64,000 nucleotides of DNA from contig JAJOZX010001002.1 in the NCBI GenBank assembly GCA_023014485.1, forward strand, positions 440,001-504,000. Reading direction: 5' to 3'. Position numbers and translations under genes: made by a program. Numbering within the stretch: the stretch's first letter is position 1; each line of letters opens with the position of its first letter. This document shows, piece after piece, positions 10,903 to 21,351 of this stretch. Source of the stretch: Bathynomus jamesi (taxonomy: Eukaryota; Arthropoda; Malacostraca; Isopoda; Cirolanidae). A model generated the notes under the pieces. The model had not been told where the DNA came from. It did no database searches and worked only from the letters and a program-made list of their open reading frames with translations.

Positions 10903-11070
10903 CTGTAGTGATTGGTTCTCCCGTCCCATTTCATGTAAAGCTGCAGTTGAGTCATCTAGCTTCCTCCTGAGTTGAGTGAGTTGTAGCTGCAATCTTTCTA
11001 CTTCCGCTTCCGCCGCCACGCATCTCTCCACTAGCCCCTTTTGCTCTTCTGTTGCGGCCTCTACTTTTAC
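10903..11070 (-). CDS. EEA1: EEA1 exon preceding FYVE, Rab5-binding side
   Basis: The acceptor CTCGCAAAG ends at 11071 and the donor GTGCGA starts at 10902. The 56 codons end LRRKLDDSTAALHEMGRE then NQSLQ. The same order, L-x-RKLDDTTAALQELGRENQ, stands directly before the FYVE domain in vertebrate EEA1, where the C-terminal Rab5-binding site lies. Phase 0 both sides. Confidence 0.88.
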
Positions 11071-11166
11071 CTTTGCGAGCAAAAATAAAGTTACATTAAT
11101 ATAAAGAGCTTTCATAACCACTAAGAATACATCAGTACAATGTATTATAGTGCATTTCATTCTTAC

Positions 11167-11286
11167 CTCCAACTCTAATTTATCCCCAGCTAATCCAGCC
11201 ATCTCGGCTTCTTGGGCAGCCAATCTGCTTTCAAGTTCTGATATTCTCGACAGTTCTTTCCTTGATACTTCTTCAAAACTGGATAT
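11167..11286 (-). CDS. EEA1: EEA1 coiled-coil exon
   Basis: The acceptor TTGTCCGAATCAG ends at 11287 and the donor GTAAGA starts at 11166. The 40 codons begin ISSFEEVSRKELSRISEL and end MAGLAGDKLELE. Phase 0 both sides. The 484-base intron upstream (11287-11770) is A+T-rich and holds nothing recognisable. Confidence 0.8.
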
Positions 11287-11770
11287 CTGATTCGGACAAG
11301 GAAGACATGATAGGATCGAATTTTAAGTAATGAACCAGCAGCAAACAACACAATAAATACTTACTTTGTATCACTAAAGTATTTAAACGAACAGACAGGG
11401 TGTACATGTATTTAATATAAAGCAAGTATGATATAGAATAAATAGAACAATGCACGAAACTAATTAATTTTAAAGAGACATGACTCCAAAAAAGAGTGAC
11501 AAATCAAACTGCCGAGAAAAATACTCGGAGGCTTACGAGTTCTTGTTAAAGTTAAAGTAATGCTTAGTCTTTTTGAAGTAAATTCAGGAAATGAAAATTT
11601 GCCAAGGATGTAATGGTATCTGAATAGTATGTCAGGTTTTGCTTAAATTTCATGATGATAGTGTATGAGAAAAAAGTAATATCAGAGTTAGAGATTACCT
11701 CAACCGGAAAATTAAGGTCCTCCAACTCAACACCACTTTATTCTTAAATGTAAATAGTGATTAATATTAC

Positions 11771-11890
11771 CTTGTTTTCAAGACGTGAAATTTCTTGCAA
11801 AAGAAGTGAATTTTGGGTTTCATATTCTGTGGCATCCTTCTGAATCCTTTTTATGGTATCATTCAATTTCTCTTCTGCATTTTCTTTTGC
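11771..11890 (-). CDS. EEA1: EEA1 coiled-coil exon
   Basis: The acceptor AATTATTTTAG ends at 11891 and the donor GTAATA starts at 11770. The 40 codons begin AKENAEEKLNDTIKRIQK and end LLQEISRLENK. Phase 0 both sides. Confidence 0.8.
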
Positions 11891-13077
11891 CTAAAATAAT
11901 TAAATTCTGAATTAAAATTCAATTTGGGTGAAAAGGCTGTGTTTACTACCAAAAAACATTTACTCCCATCTTCTTTGGTGGAATATTCAACATTCCACTT
12001 TTTAAAATTTCACCACTTTCGAAGAGCTTGAACTCTTGTATAAAGCTAAGCATTACCTTAACTGGACTATTAATTATAAAAAGTATAAAAGCCGTGTGTG
12101 CTCTCAGACTGAGTATTGCATCCACCTGTAGTAAAGTTGAGTTGAAGTTACGCTTGAACATCTTGATGCGACTCCAAACAACCATTAAAATAATGAACAA
12201 TGCTATTATACAAATTTTTCAATGTTTTTATAATTTTCTTGAAAAAATAAACTTTTAATTTCTTTGTAGGCTGGATTTTTGTTAAGCTCAGTAACCCCTA
12301 GGTCCAGAAACACTGCCGTAGAGGATTACCTAATACAGTATTTTCAACTCTCCTACTCAGGAATAGTGTTCAAGTATGCCATATTCAAAATCCCAACCAT
12401 GCCATGAGAAGCTATATCAAAGTACTTAGTGATACGCAATTAAAAAATGTCTGTAGTGAAATTAATTGTACATTGTACAGTCGCCTGCAATAATTCCGCT
12501 CTACCCTCGCCGAGATGTGGTAACAATGCAGTCCCTCTTAAACCCCAGTCCCCCACCCTCTCCTTCTCCCCCTTTCAGGTGTTGTCATTGTAATACTTCT
12601 ATTTTTTGAAAACCAATGACAGAATAAATATATTGTTCACTGTAGTTTTGGTGGTAATGCTAGGACGACTATGTACTTTATTCATGCATTAGTCCTGAAT
12701 TTAGGGAATAGAGTAGTTGGGTTATTTCAGAAACGTGGGATACTTTAAAAAACCTTCAATCATAGGATTTTGATGCGGCCATGTTATAGTTAAAGTGTAA
12801 GATAAGTTGTAGTATAGACTTTTCCTCCAGGCAATAACATTTCTGTTTAAAGTCCATGCATCATCAACAAATGATTATCCAGAAAAAGGTCTATCCATGG
12901 AGAGATAATGATAACATAGTTCAATTTTTTATTACAAAAATAAACACGAATCAAGTAAATTTAGGGATTTTCTTAAGAACATACAAAACTGTTCAAATTA
13001 TAAGGAACTGACAATTGTTCAAGTAAATAAATATATATTTACGACATCACAACCATAACATTATTATACACAATTAC

Positions 13078-13382
13078 TCAATACTTGGTCCATCCTCCAT
13101 TATTATTAATGACCTCTCGTAGCCTATTTGGAACAGATGCCACGTGATTGTACACGACTTGTGGGTTCGTGCGGAAAAATTCCCACTCCTCTATGGTGTG
13201 TTCCAGCAGGTGCCAAGATCTTCGCTCCTGCCCAGGCTCCCAAGCGTTAACCACATTTTCCCATACATTCTCAATGGGGTTTAGGCCACACCCCTTGGTG
13301 GGCCGGTTCAGCAGTTCGACATCTCGTCGTTCCTGAAACCACTGTCTGATGATCCTGGCAGTTATGCCGTAATATATATGTT
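13078..13382 (-). pseudogene. Tc1-type (DD34E) transposase C-terminal fragment
   Basis: The minus strand reads ARIIRQWFQERRDVELL, NRPTKGCGLNPIENVW (the Glu of the DD34E triad lies in NPIENVW), then WEFFRTNPQVVYNHVAS and LREVINNNGGWTKY before the stop at 13078. This is the C-terminal third of a Tc1-like transposase. The N-terminal two thirds are missing. It sits inside the 12478-15982 element and may be its own degraded gene. Confidence 0.75.
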
Positions 13383-13491
13383 AACCCTCCGTCTATGGCC
13401 TTGGGTAATTCGAGGATGACGGGGGGTTCTGGTTAGATGACAGCAACGGATTTTCTCACTCTGGGGTAGGCTGGTACCGTGTAGGGAATCG

Positions 13492-14703
13492 CAGGGTGTC
13501 CCATAAGTGCGGCATCATAGGAAAAATAATAAAAAAAGGCAAAACAAAAGCTTTTATTTACAGAACGTGCTCAATATGTCCACCATTGTTTTCAATACAT
13601 AAATTCAGACGTGATACCCAGTCAGCAAGCACACGGTGAATGATGTCAGGAGTAATGGTGTTACATGCCCCAATAATGCGCTGCCGCAAATGTTCAACAC
13701 TCCTAATTTTCTCTGCGTATACCAGCGCTTTCAAGTGGCCCCAGAGATAAAAATCTAGTGGCGTGAGATCCGGGCTTCTAGCTGGCCATTCCACAGGCCC
13801 TCAACGTCCTATCCAATGACCAGGGAATTGTTGGTACAGGTATTCCCTTACTTGGGTGCTGTAATGTGCAGGAGCGCCGTCTTGCTGGAACCATGTTGGG
13901 AAATTTCCGTCTTCGTTCAAGACACTGGGAAATGCTTCTTCCTTGAGCATACGTAGGTAGGTGCCTCCAGTGACATGTTCATCGAAAAAGAGGGGGCCTA
14001 TGATCCGATCCTTCCAAATCCACACCATACCATCACCCGAGATGCACCTTGTTCCTTTGAAGAGGTATACCAGTGAGGATTGTTTTGAGACCAGTAGCGG
14101 GTGTTCTGTCGATTTACCTCACCATTTCCATAAAAAACAGCCTCGTCACTGAACAGAATGGTGGACGGGAAATTGGCATCCCGAGCATATTGTACCGTAG
14201 CCCATTCACAAAATTCCATCCGCCGGTCGGGATCATCATCGCTTAATTTCTGTAGGATCTGAAGTTTATATGGATGCCATTTGTGAGCCTGAAGAATGCG
14301 ATGGATGCTACTTTTCGACACTCCTGTCTCGGCGGACAATCGCCGGAGAGACTTATTGGGACTTCTGTTAAAATGAGCCAGGATAGCAGTAGCTGTATCA
14401 TCGTCATTGGACCTCCTTGAAGGTCCACTACGTGGTTTATCTTCTATGGATCCTGTTTCCCTAAACTTTGCAACAAGTCTGCTAACACAACTCTGTGTTA
14501 TTGGCTCGCAGTCTGGATGCAGTCTGTTCAATTCAGCAGCGGCCTCTCTTTGACTCCGATTTCCTATGAGTAGAATTATCTGGATTCGTTCTTCCTTGCT
14601 CACAGACATTATGGCCTGTAGAAAGAGAAAAATATGAATTATGGTTTGTAGAAATAGAAAAATATGAATTTCTCCTATGATGCCGGACTTATGGGACACC
14701 CTG
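13492..14703 (-). mobile_element. DD41D mariner-like transposon
   Basis: Ends are CAGGGTGTCCCATAAGTGCG (left) and its near inverse CCGGACTTATGGGACACCCTG (right). A TA follows the right end; the left flank is mutated (CG). The element is about 1.2 kb. It carries one transposase gene on the minus strand. A 29-base stretch near 14610-14670 is duplicated in the leader. Confidence 0.85.
13558..14611 (-). pseudogene. DD41D mariner transposase, broken
   Basis: The ATG near 14609-14611 (MSVSKEERIQIILLIGN) begins a helix-turn-helix region (REAAAELNRLHPD, SCVSRLVAKFRETGSIEDKP), a second one (SLRRLSAETGVSKSSIHRIL), and then the catalytic core. The triad reads FSDEAVFYGNG, QQDGAPAHYS and SPDLTPLDFYLWG; 41 residues separate the second and third Asp, hence DD41D. 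Frames shift near 14000-14030 and a stop interrupts near 13800. Ends at HIEHVL. All three catalytic Asp are kept, so inactivation is by frameshift and stop only. Confidence 0.8.
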
Positions 14704-16129
14704 TACACTCCAATTTCTTCTTGTAATGGATCGGAGGATTCTGTGAAATTTACTAAATTATCTGACGGTTCCCCGATTCTTTTTGTAGCGTATCGGGAAA
14801 TTATTTATTTTATTTTAAAAATAAGTTCTCTGGAGAAAAGAGGGCTCAAAGGAGAAGAAAAAGAGATCCTGACTGAATTTTACTGCTTCTAAATATTATA
14901 GGTAATACTTCAGCCTCTAGGTCAGGTCAGATCAGAATTATCAGAATGATAATTTGAAAAATTACAAGAGTTTATATACAGTACTAATAATTTGGTGACA
15001 CCATTATTATTTAATGCTGACCTGTTTTGTTTTTTATTCTGAATAGGCTGAATTTTTTTTGCAAAATATTTGAAGATAAAGGTAAATTTTGGCTGTAACA
15101 GCATACTGGCAGATGTGATATCATGATTTGCCAAGTTAACTAAAAATGGAAACTGAAATATGCATTTTATTATGGGTTAAAATTAAGGATGCATATGAGC
15201 CAAAATTAAATGCTTAAAATTTAAAATTAAGTGTTAATTTAGAGTTTTAACAAGTTATGACTTTATCTTTTACAACTGAGAGAGAATGAATAAGAAAATG
15301 AACATTGCAGAATTTAACACGATTACATGATTAAGCTTAATCTAAAAAAATGATTAGGTAATTTATCAATTACTTAGCAAAAATAAAATGAAAAGAAAAT
15401 CAATTTTTTTTTAAAAACTTGTTTTATATACAGTTAGTGTCTCGTTGCTGGATTCAACTCATAATTTAAAATTAGATGCTATTCGAATCGTAATCTGACA
15501 CGCCAAATGAGTGTCTTTCGAATTTTAGGATCATTCGTGATGCAATACTTTTTGTCATATCGTGACTCGATATTAACACTTACAAATACATGTATTTCTC
15601 TACATTATGATGATTAATTTCAGCTATTGTGTGATTCCATGCAGACGGTTTGATCTCGTAATATCGTCGTTTATAGTGTAGCTAAAGGAGAGGGAGAGTA
15701 AAGTATCCCACTCTTGTGAAATAACCTAACTACTCTATTCCCTAAATTTAGGAATAACGCATGAATAAAATACATAGTCGTCCTAGCATTACCACCAAAA
15801 CTACAGTGAACAATATATTTATTCTGATTCTGTCATTGGTTTTCAAAAAATAGAAGTATTACTATGACAACACCTGAGAGGGGGAGGAAGAGAGGGAGGG
15901 AGGATGGGGGACTGGGGCTTAAGAGGGACTGCATTGTTACCACATCTCGGCGAGGGTGGAGCGGAATTATTGTAGGCGACTGGGTTAATATGTTTTAAAT
16001 GACATGGGCTGGACCTGTAAATCAAAATAACTTTTTATGAGGTAGTTTTAGTCGCTTTATTCAAATTGGTCACTCATTTTTTGTGCAAACTATTGTAGAA
16101 AATAGTAATAATAATAATATAAATATTAT

Positions 16130-16165
16130 ATATATATATATATATAATAGAATTATTTATTATAT
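16130..16165. repeat. (TA)n microsatellite
   Basis: Short TA/ATT-rich simple repeat within an EEA1 intron. Confidence 0.7.
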
Positions 16166-16376
16166 ATATTTAGTGTACCTGTAGTCGGGGGTGATATGAC
16201 GTCATGCTACTCTGCGACTTAATTAGTTTGTTGGTTTCTGTTCTGGCTATTTTTTTTTTCCTAATTGGATTCAGTTTAGTGGTGTTTGTGATAGAATTAT
16301 GACGTGCCGTTCGTGTGGTTTCGACTTTGAGAACTTGATTCGTCATGTGCCCTACATGATTAATTAAATGATTAAC

Positions 16377-16484
16377 TGAATGCCCGGCTAGGTCAACTGA
16401 ATGCCAGGTTAGGTCAACTGAATGCCTGGTTAGGTCAACTGAGTGCCTGGTTAGGTCAACTGAGTGCCTGGTTAGGTCAACTGT
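16377..16484. repeat. 21-bp minisatellite containing TTAGG
   Basis: Five tandem units of the form TGAATGCCTGGTTAGGTCAAC, period exactly 21, with few substitutions. Because 21 is a multiple of three, the reverse strand is open and gives a VDLTRHS repeat peptide; I see no reason to believe it is translated. Confidence 0.85.
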
Positions 16485-16666
16485 ACGCCCTTGATGATTG
16501 GTTAGGTTAAGTCGTGATATTTTCATTAGTTTAAACGAAAATGACGAGAGCAAAGTTTTCTGGTTAATTTTGAGGTGTGCAATTTTGCACGTTTCCTGTG
16601 GTAATGCGTCGTTTACGAGCTCTCGTAACATGAACATGTTAAGTTATGCTTTATTGTAAAAAATGT

Positions 16667-16853
16667 AGTAAGAAATACATTTTTCAAGTGTATTTTGGTG
16701 TGCTTTGTTCGAATATGACCTTCATTTCTTGTGCAAATGAACAGAAATACAGTGGTCATTGCATGGCCCAAACACGTATTTCTGTTCATTTGCACAAGAA
16801 ATGAAGGTTATATTTGAACAGAGCACACCAAAATACACTAGAAAAATGTATTT
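16667..16853. repeat. ~80-bp inverted repeat, hairpin
   Basis: The left arm ends with ATTTCTTGTGCAAATGAACA then GAAATA, and the right arm begins TATTTCTGTTCATTTGCACA. They pair over about 80 bases around a 27-base loop. It resembles a small fold-back MITE inside the EEA1 intron. No target duplication is obvious. Confidence 0.75.
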
Positions 16854-17065
16854 TATTATTAGGAAAGTACCTTTTTGTTTTAGTAATATCACATAATTAA
16901 CGAGGTGTTCCAAGAAATAATTATGCAAAATAAGTGTGTGTGTGTTTTTTTTTTTTTCGAACAAACGAAAAGTACTCGGGTTCATTCTAAGTTTTGTCAA
17001 CTCGATCTGAAATCTGTTTTGACTGGATCCCATAAAATTAAAAAAAAAAATCTAAACCACGTTAC

Positions 17066-18046
17066 CTGAATATCCTGCGCAAGTTTATCTGCCTGTTTCT
17101 GGAATTGAATAGCCTCTTTTTCCAAACTTTGCTTCTCTTCTACGAGACCACTGAAATGAGATTGCAGAGTATCCTTCTCCTCCCTTAAAGTGTTTCCTTT
17201 GTGTTCTAAAGAAGTGATTTGATTCGTGAGACGCGAACATATTCTTTGATGCGCTTCCTCGGCCTTGGCTGTCTCCTTCTCCAAATGGACAATTCTATTT
17301 TGCAGATTGGTTTTTTCTTCAGCATTATTTTCCATTTGACTTTCCATCGACGACAACCGAGTGCTTAGCGTCTCTGCTTCCTTTTCAAGACAACGTTTAT
17401 CTGCTTGGAGGGATGTAATAGCGTTCCTTTGAACATCGACTTCGTCCGAAGTTGTCTTCAGTTTTTGGCATAGATTGTCTTTTTCTGATGTGAGCTCAAT
17501 TAATTTTCTTTCTAATTCGAGGACGGTTTCATCTCTTACTGAAAGTGTTTCAAGGGCTTTGGATAATTCTGTTTTAGAGCTTTCTAAACTACTGTTAGTT
17601 GTACAAAGCTTTTCGTTCACTTTAGATAACGCCTCTTCGACGTGGCTCCTCGAAGTTTCTATTTCTGATACCTTCAAAACATGCCTATGAATCTCATCTT
17701 GTAAATGCTTTTTCTCACTATTAACTTTATCCAAACTTTCTCTGGTAATTTTTAACTCTTCACTCGCTGTCCTTAACTGCAGAATAGTAATTTCTGTCTC
17801 TTTGAGAGAATTCTCGTGCTCCCTAATTTTATTCTCGCTCTGGTTAAGAATTTTTGATATGGATGAAATATTGTCTTCTAAATCATCAATCATTTTCATC
17901 TTTTCTTTCAATAATTCGTGGGCGTGTGTTTTGCCCATTTTCGCCTCAGAAAGGGAAACCTTCAGCGCTTCTATTTCTTCATCTTTCCTTTTGATAGTAG
18001 CAGAGTGGTCTGAACCCACTTCCTGAATCTCTCTCTCATTCTCTTC
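17066..18046 (-). CDS. EEA1: EEA1 large coiled-coil exon
   Basis: The acceptor ATTTTTTAG ends at 18047 and the donor GTAACG starts at 17065. This is an uninterrupted 327-codon exon, the largest in the gene. It starts EENEREIQEVGSDHSATI and ends EAIQFQKQADKLAQDIQ. It is continuous heptad coiled coil rich in Glu, Lys, Leu and Ser with no other domain. Open reading over 981 bp without a stop in this A+T-rich region shows that the gene is, or recently was, under selection. Confidence 0.9.
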
Positions 18047-18549
18047 CTAAAAAATAAATGCAAAACTGAATTGTAGAGTCAAATCAAAGATAAAAAAATG
18101 AGTTATAATGAATAATTCTGAATTTTTTGTATACAACAATCAAATTGTTTTGATTACCTAGTTAAATACTGCATTACTACTATATTATTTATTCTACATA
18201 AAACAAATTATAAAATTAGAATGATACAATTGTGTTCAGATTTTAGGGATAATATTCGAAGTTCATTTCCTTACCTGTGCCTATACCTATTAAAAAGGAA
18301 ATTTTTATATCTATATCTAGCCTCAGTTGGATCATTCTCATTATCTAACAAGCTACCTTTTAAGAAGTAAAATGGTAAGTGGAAGATTAGTATGTCGAAA
18401 CAATAACCCTATTTTTAAGCTCTTTTTAATGTTACTTGTAAAGAATACCTGTGGTTTTTTTCACTACTACTACTACTGGTGGTCATACTAGAGGTAGAGC
18501 TATGAATGATCAAACAACTACTAGGAAATATTAACAGGGTTTAGTGAAA

Positions 18550-18580
18550 ATACAGGGTGTTTCAAAAGTCCGAAATTTAT
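18550..18580 (+). mobile_element. Solo mariner-like terminus
   Basis: TACAGGGTGTTTCAAAAGTC follows the ACAGGGTG end typical of the mariner-like elements elsewhere in this window. No opposite end is found before the (TA)n tract at 18590, so this is a broken end. Confidence 0.45.
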
Positions 18581-18597
18581 ATAATATATATAAAATT

Positions 18598-18628
<31 letters not shown>

Positions 18629-18637
18629 ATATATATA

Positions 18638-19402
18638 TGGGAATGAACTCAGAATGGTCCCCTGAGTTTTTTATGATACACAGACAGTGGCATGGAACAA
18701 GGAACTCTTCTGGGATAATTAAATCCACTATAGTCCGAATAAGTAATGGTAAATGACAAATACCATAGTTTTTCTTTTTCATGATGCTAGCCCAACGTGG
18801 GGAACGGGTCACTCGCAAAGAGGTCCCACAAATATAGCTTCCCTCACCAGCTATCTGCAAGGCAGACAGGATCCAGCTTTGGGACATGGATCTAGGGTTT
18901 AAAGCAGCCTAGCCCTGCTACATTTAGAACCTCAATATAAGCAAAAGACTCGCTGCCTTCACGTCAGATTGAATACATCAAAGAAAAAGGGGTAACTATT
19001 ATATTTTTAGCCAAAAACCAAAACTTAAACCTCAACTGGCAGAATTGAGCGTCCACTTTTCAAGGCACATAACATGTCCGTTTCAAGATGGGAATGTATT
19101 CAATCTGACGTGAAGGCAGCGAGTCTTTTGCTTATATTGAGGTTCTAAATGTAGCAGGGCTAGGCTGCTTTAAACCCTAGATCCATGTCCCAAAGCTGGA
19201 TCCTGTCTGCTTTGCAGATAGCTGGTGAGGGAAGCTATATTTGTGGGACCTCTTTGCGAGTGACCCGTTGCCCACGTCGGGCTAGCATCATGAAAAAGAA
19301 AAACTACGGTATTTGTCATTTACAATTACTTATTCGGACTATAGTGGATTTAATTATCCCAGAAGAGTTCCTTGTTCCATGCACTGTCTGGGTGTATCAT
19401 AA
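18638..19402. mobile_element. Fold-back element, copy 1
   Basis: Two long arms, 18638-18977 and 19089-19402, are nearly perfect inverse copies around a 111-base centre. Shared words include GGAACTCTTCTGGGATAATT, ATCCATGTCCCAAAGCTGGA (right-arm sense) and TTTGCTTATATTGAGGTTCT. The element sits between (TA)n tracts. The arms are open in one frame on each strand (MSQSWILSALQIAGEG), which is why mirrored ORFs appear, but I see no protein family. Copy 2 lies at 54117-55000. Confidence 0.8.
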
Positions 19403-19411
19403 ATATATATA

Positions 19412-19453
<42 letters not shown>

Positions 19454-19699
19454 GAAATAGGATCCCTCCTAAGGAGACGTAATTTTACATTTAGGATAAA
19501 AACGAAGACGTAGAGCAAGAAAGTCATTATATTTGGCTGCAGCCGACGTTTCGGGCAACTCTACCCATTTTCAAGGCCTAATAAAATAAAAGGCTAAAAT
19601 TAATGCATGACAAAAAAAAATAAAAAATATACGAATGTCAAAACAAACTAATTCATAGCACAGAATAAAACCACTTAAAGAATAAAAATTAAAAAGCGT

Positions 19700-21351
19700 A
19701 AAACAAGCATAAGCCAAAAACAAATTAAAAATTATATACATGACAAATAACACATGATAAAAGTAAAACTTTAAAACTAAAAACATTCAAACAAATTAGT
19801 TAAAAATTAGTTAAAAACTTCACTAATAAAAGTTAAATGAAAAAACGCAAAAGTGCACGAAAAATACCATGCTCACTTGACATCCTCAAACAACTGAGGC
19901 GAAAGGAGACAGGGTCAAGGGGAAAACAGAAAAATTTAGTTGGTAGGCATTCTAATTAATATAAAGGGGGTAACAGCTGGAATCAATATTTAAGCTGGAA
20001 TTCAGAAATTTAATGCACAAAGATTCATAAATACGGAGAGAGGACGGACATTTTAATGATTTAAGAATTTTAAAGTTATTAACGGAAATATCAACTTTAC
20101 ACTAACAGAATGATTTCTAATGGCAGACTGTTCCTTTTTAGATAAAACTTTCCCTGTCCTATGGCTAATACCCATATGGGAGCAAAATCTTGCCTGCAAA
20201 GAACGAACTGTGCTGCCAACGTAGTTCCCCTGGGAACACCCAGGGCAGGTAAACAAATAAACGACAGAACAGTTCATCGCAGGGGGGATTTTGTCCTTAC
20301 AACGGAAAAAACATTCAAGGGTATTATTATTCACAAAAGCAACCTTAAAATCAGTGTGAAAATAAAATTTCCTCACCACACTCAACAATTGCTTTTTCAC
20401 AACAGTGTTAAATTGGTAGAGGTCAGGTAAAACAAGATATTTACAATTCTTAGGAACATCATACGTTGGGATAAGTTTGGGGGAATAAACATTCTTAAGT
20501 AATTTACCAATAATACCTTGTACAAGAACCCGTGGAAAACCATTTTTAAAGAAAAAATCAGTAAGGAATTCAAACTCATTATGAAGCAGAGCAAAGTTTG
20601 AGCAAATATTATAAGCTCTATGCACTAAAGTGCGAATCGAACTTAGTTTGTAATTAAAATCGCAAAAACTATAAAAATTAAAACCTAAACCCGTAAAAGT
20701 AGGCTTCCGGTATGTAGAAGTTAAAACAGTTGAGCCTGATTTGGAAAACCAAAACATCAAGGAAAGGAATAGAACCTTGAACTTCCTTTTCCTGCGTAAA
20801 TATAATATTCTTATGAAGTGTGTTCAAAAAATTTAAAAACTGAACTGATTGATTATCCGTTTGGAATAAAGCAAACGTGTCATCAACATAACGTCTATAC
20901 AAATTCGGCTTAAGGTGAGGGGGGCACTCACAGAAGGCCCTTTCCTCAAGATGAGACATGAAAATATTCGCAAAAACGGGACCCAAGGGGCTCCCCATCC
21001 CCACTCCATCCAACTGACGGTAAACTACCCCTTGAAACTAAAAAAGTTATCCTTGACAGCCAAATTCAGAAGCTGCTAAACTGTGCTCTGCCAAAGCCGT
21101 GAAAAAGTGAGTCCGGCTGTGGAAAAGCTTTATTTAAAATAATTGTAATGGTCTCATCCAAGGGGACATTTGTAAAGAGGGAAGATACATCAAAACTTGT
21201 CATAAACAAAGAATTCATATTAAACTTTTAATTTCCGACACAAAAGAAAAACTGTCCTTAAACACTGTACAAGTTCACAGTAAATGATGATAACAATGGG
21301 ACAAGAAATTTGGCAAGTTTGTAATTAGCCAAAGGATAAGACGCTAAAATT
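19700..21351 (-). pseudogene. Penelope-like RT and GIY-YIG endonuclease, left arm
   Basis: The minus strand reads GVGMGSPLGPVFANIFMSHL, then YRRYVDDTFALF (catalytic YVDD, about 20900), GSIPFLDVLV, RKPTFTGLGFNF and the endonuclease CSVVYLFTCPGCSQGNYVGS (about 20270-20210) with ARFCSHMGISHRTG. GIY-YIG here reads VYLF...NYVGS. Frameshifts near 20740, 20560 and 20110 break it. The N-terminal RT is missing because the arm stops at the inversion centre. Confidence 0.8.

Larger units (their letters stand above)
12478..15982. mobile_element. 3.5-kb element with ~300-bp TIRs, in EEA1 intron
   Basis: The outer ends are CAGTCGCCTGCAATAATTCC (left) and its inverse GGAATTATTGTAGGCGACTG (right). Similarity continues about 300 bp inward on both sides (12478-12770 and 15690-15982), including a G/C-rich tract and the word CTACTCTATTCCCTAAATTTA. 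Inside are a Tc1 transposase fragment (13078-13382) and a whole DD41D mariner (13492-14703). No clear target duplication is visible. 14710-15680 is A+T-rich with nothing recognisable. It is probably a non-autonomous long-TIR element. Confidence 0.75.

Noticed and set aside
11946..12258. Small ORFs on both strands in the EEA1 intron
   Set aside because: No splice sites in frame with the gene and no recognisable domain.
16377..16484. CRISPR-like array
   Set aside because: Units are contiguous 21-mers without unique spacers, in a eukaryotic intron.
16170..16637. 155-codon minus-strand ORF with repeated VDLTRHS
   Set aside because: It is the open frame of the 21-bp minisatellite; flanking sequence shows no protein family or splice context.
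20200..20290. GIY-YIG domain as a free homing endonuclease or host nuclease
   Set aside because: It lies directly downstream of a Penelope-type RT in both arms of the inverted pair, so it is the element's own endonuclease.
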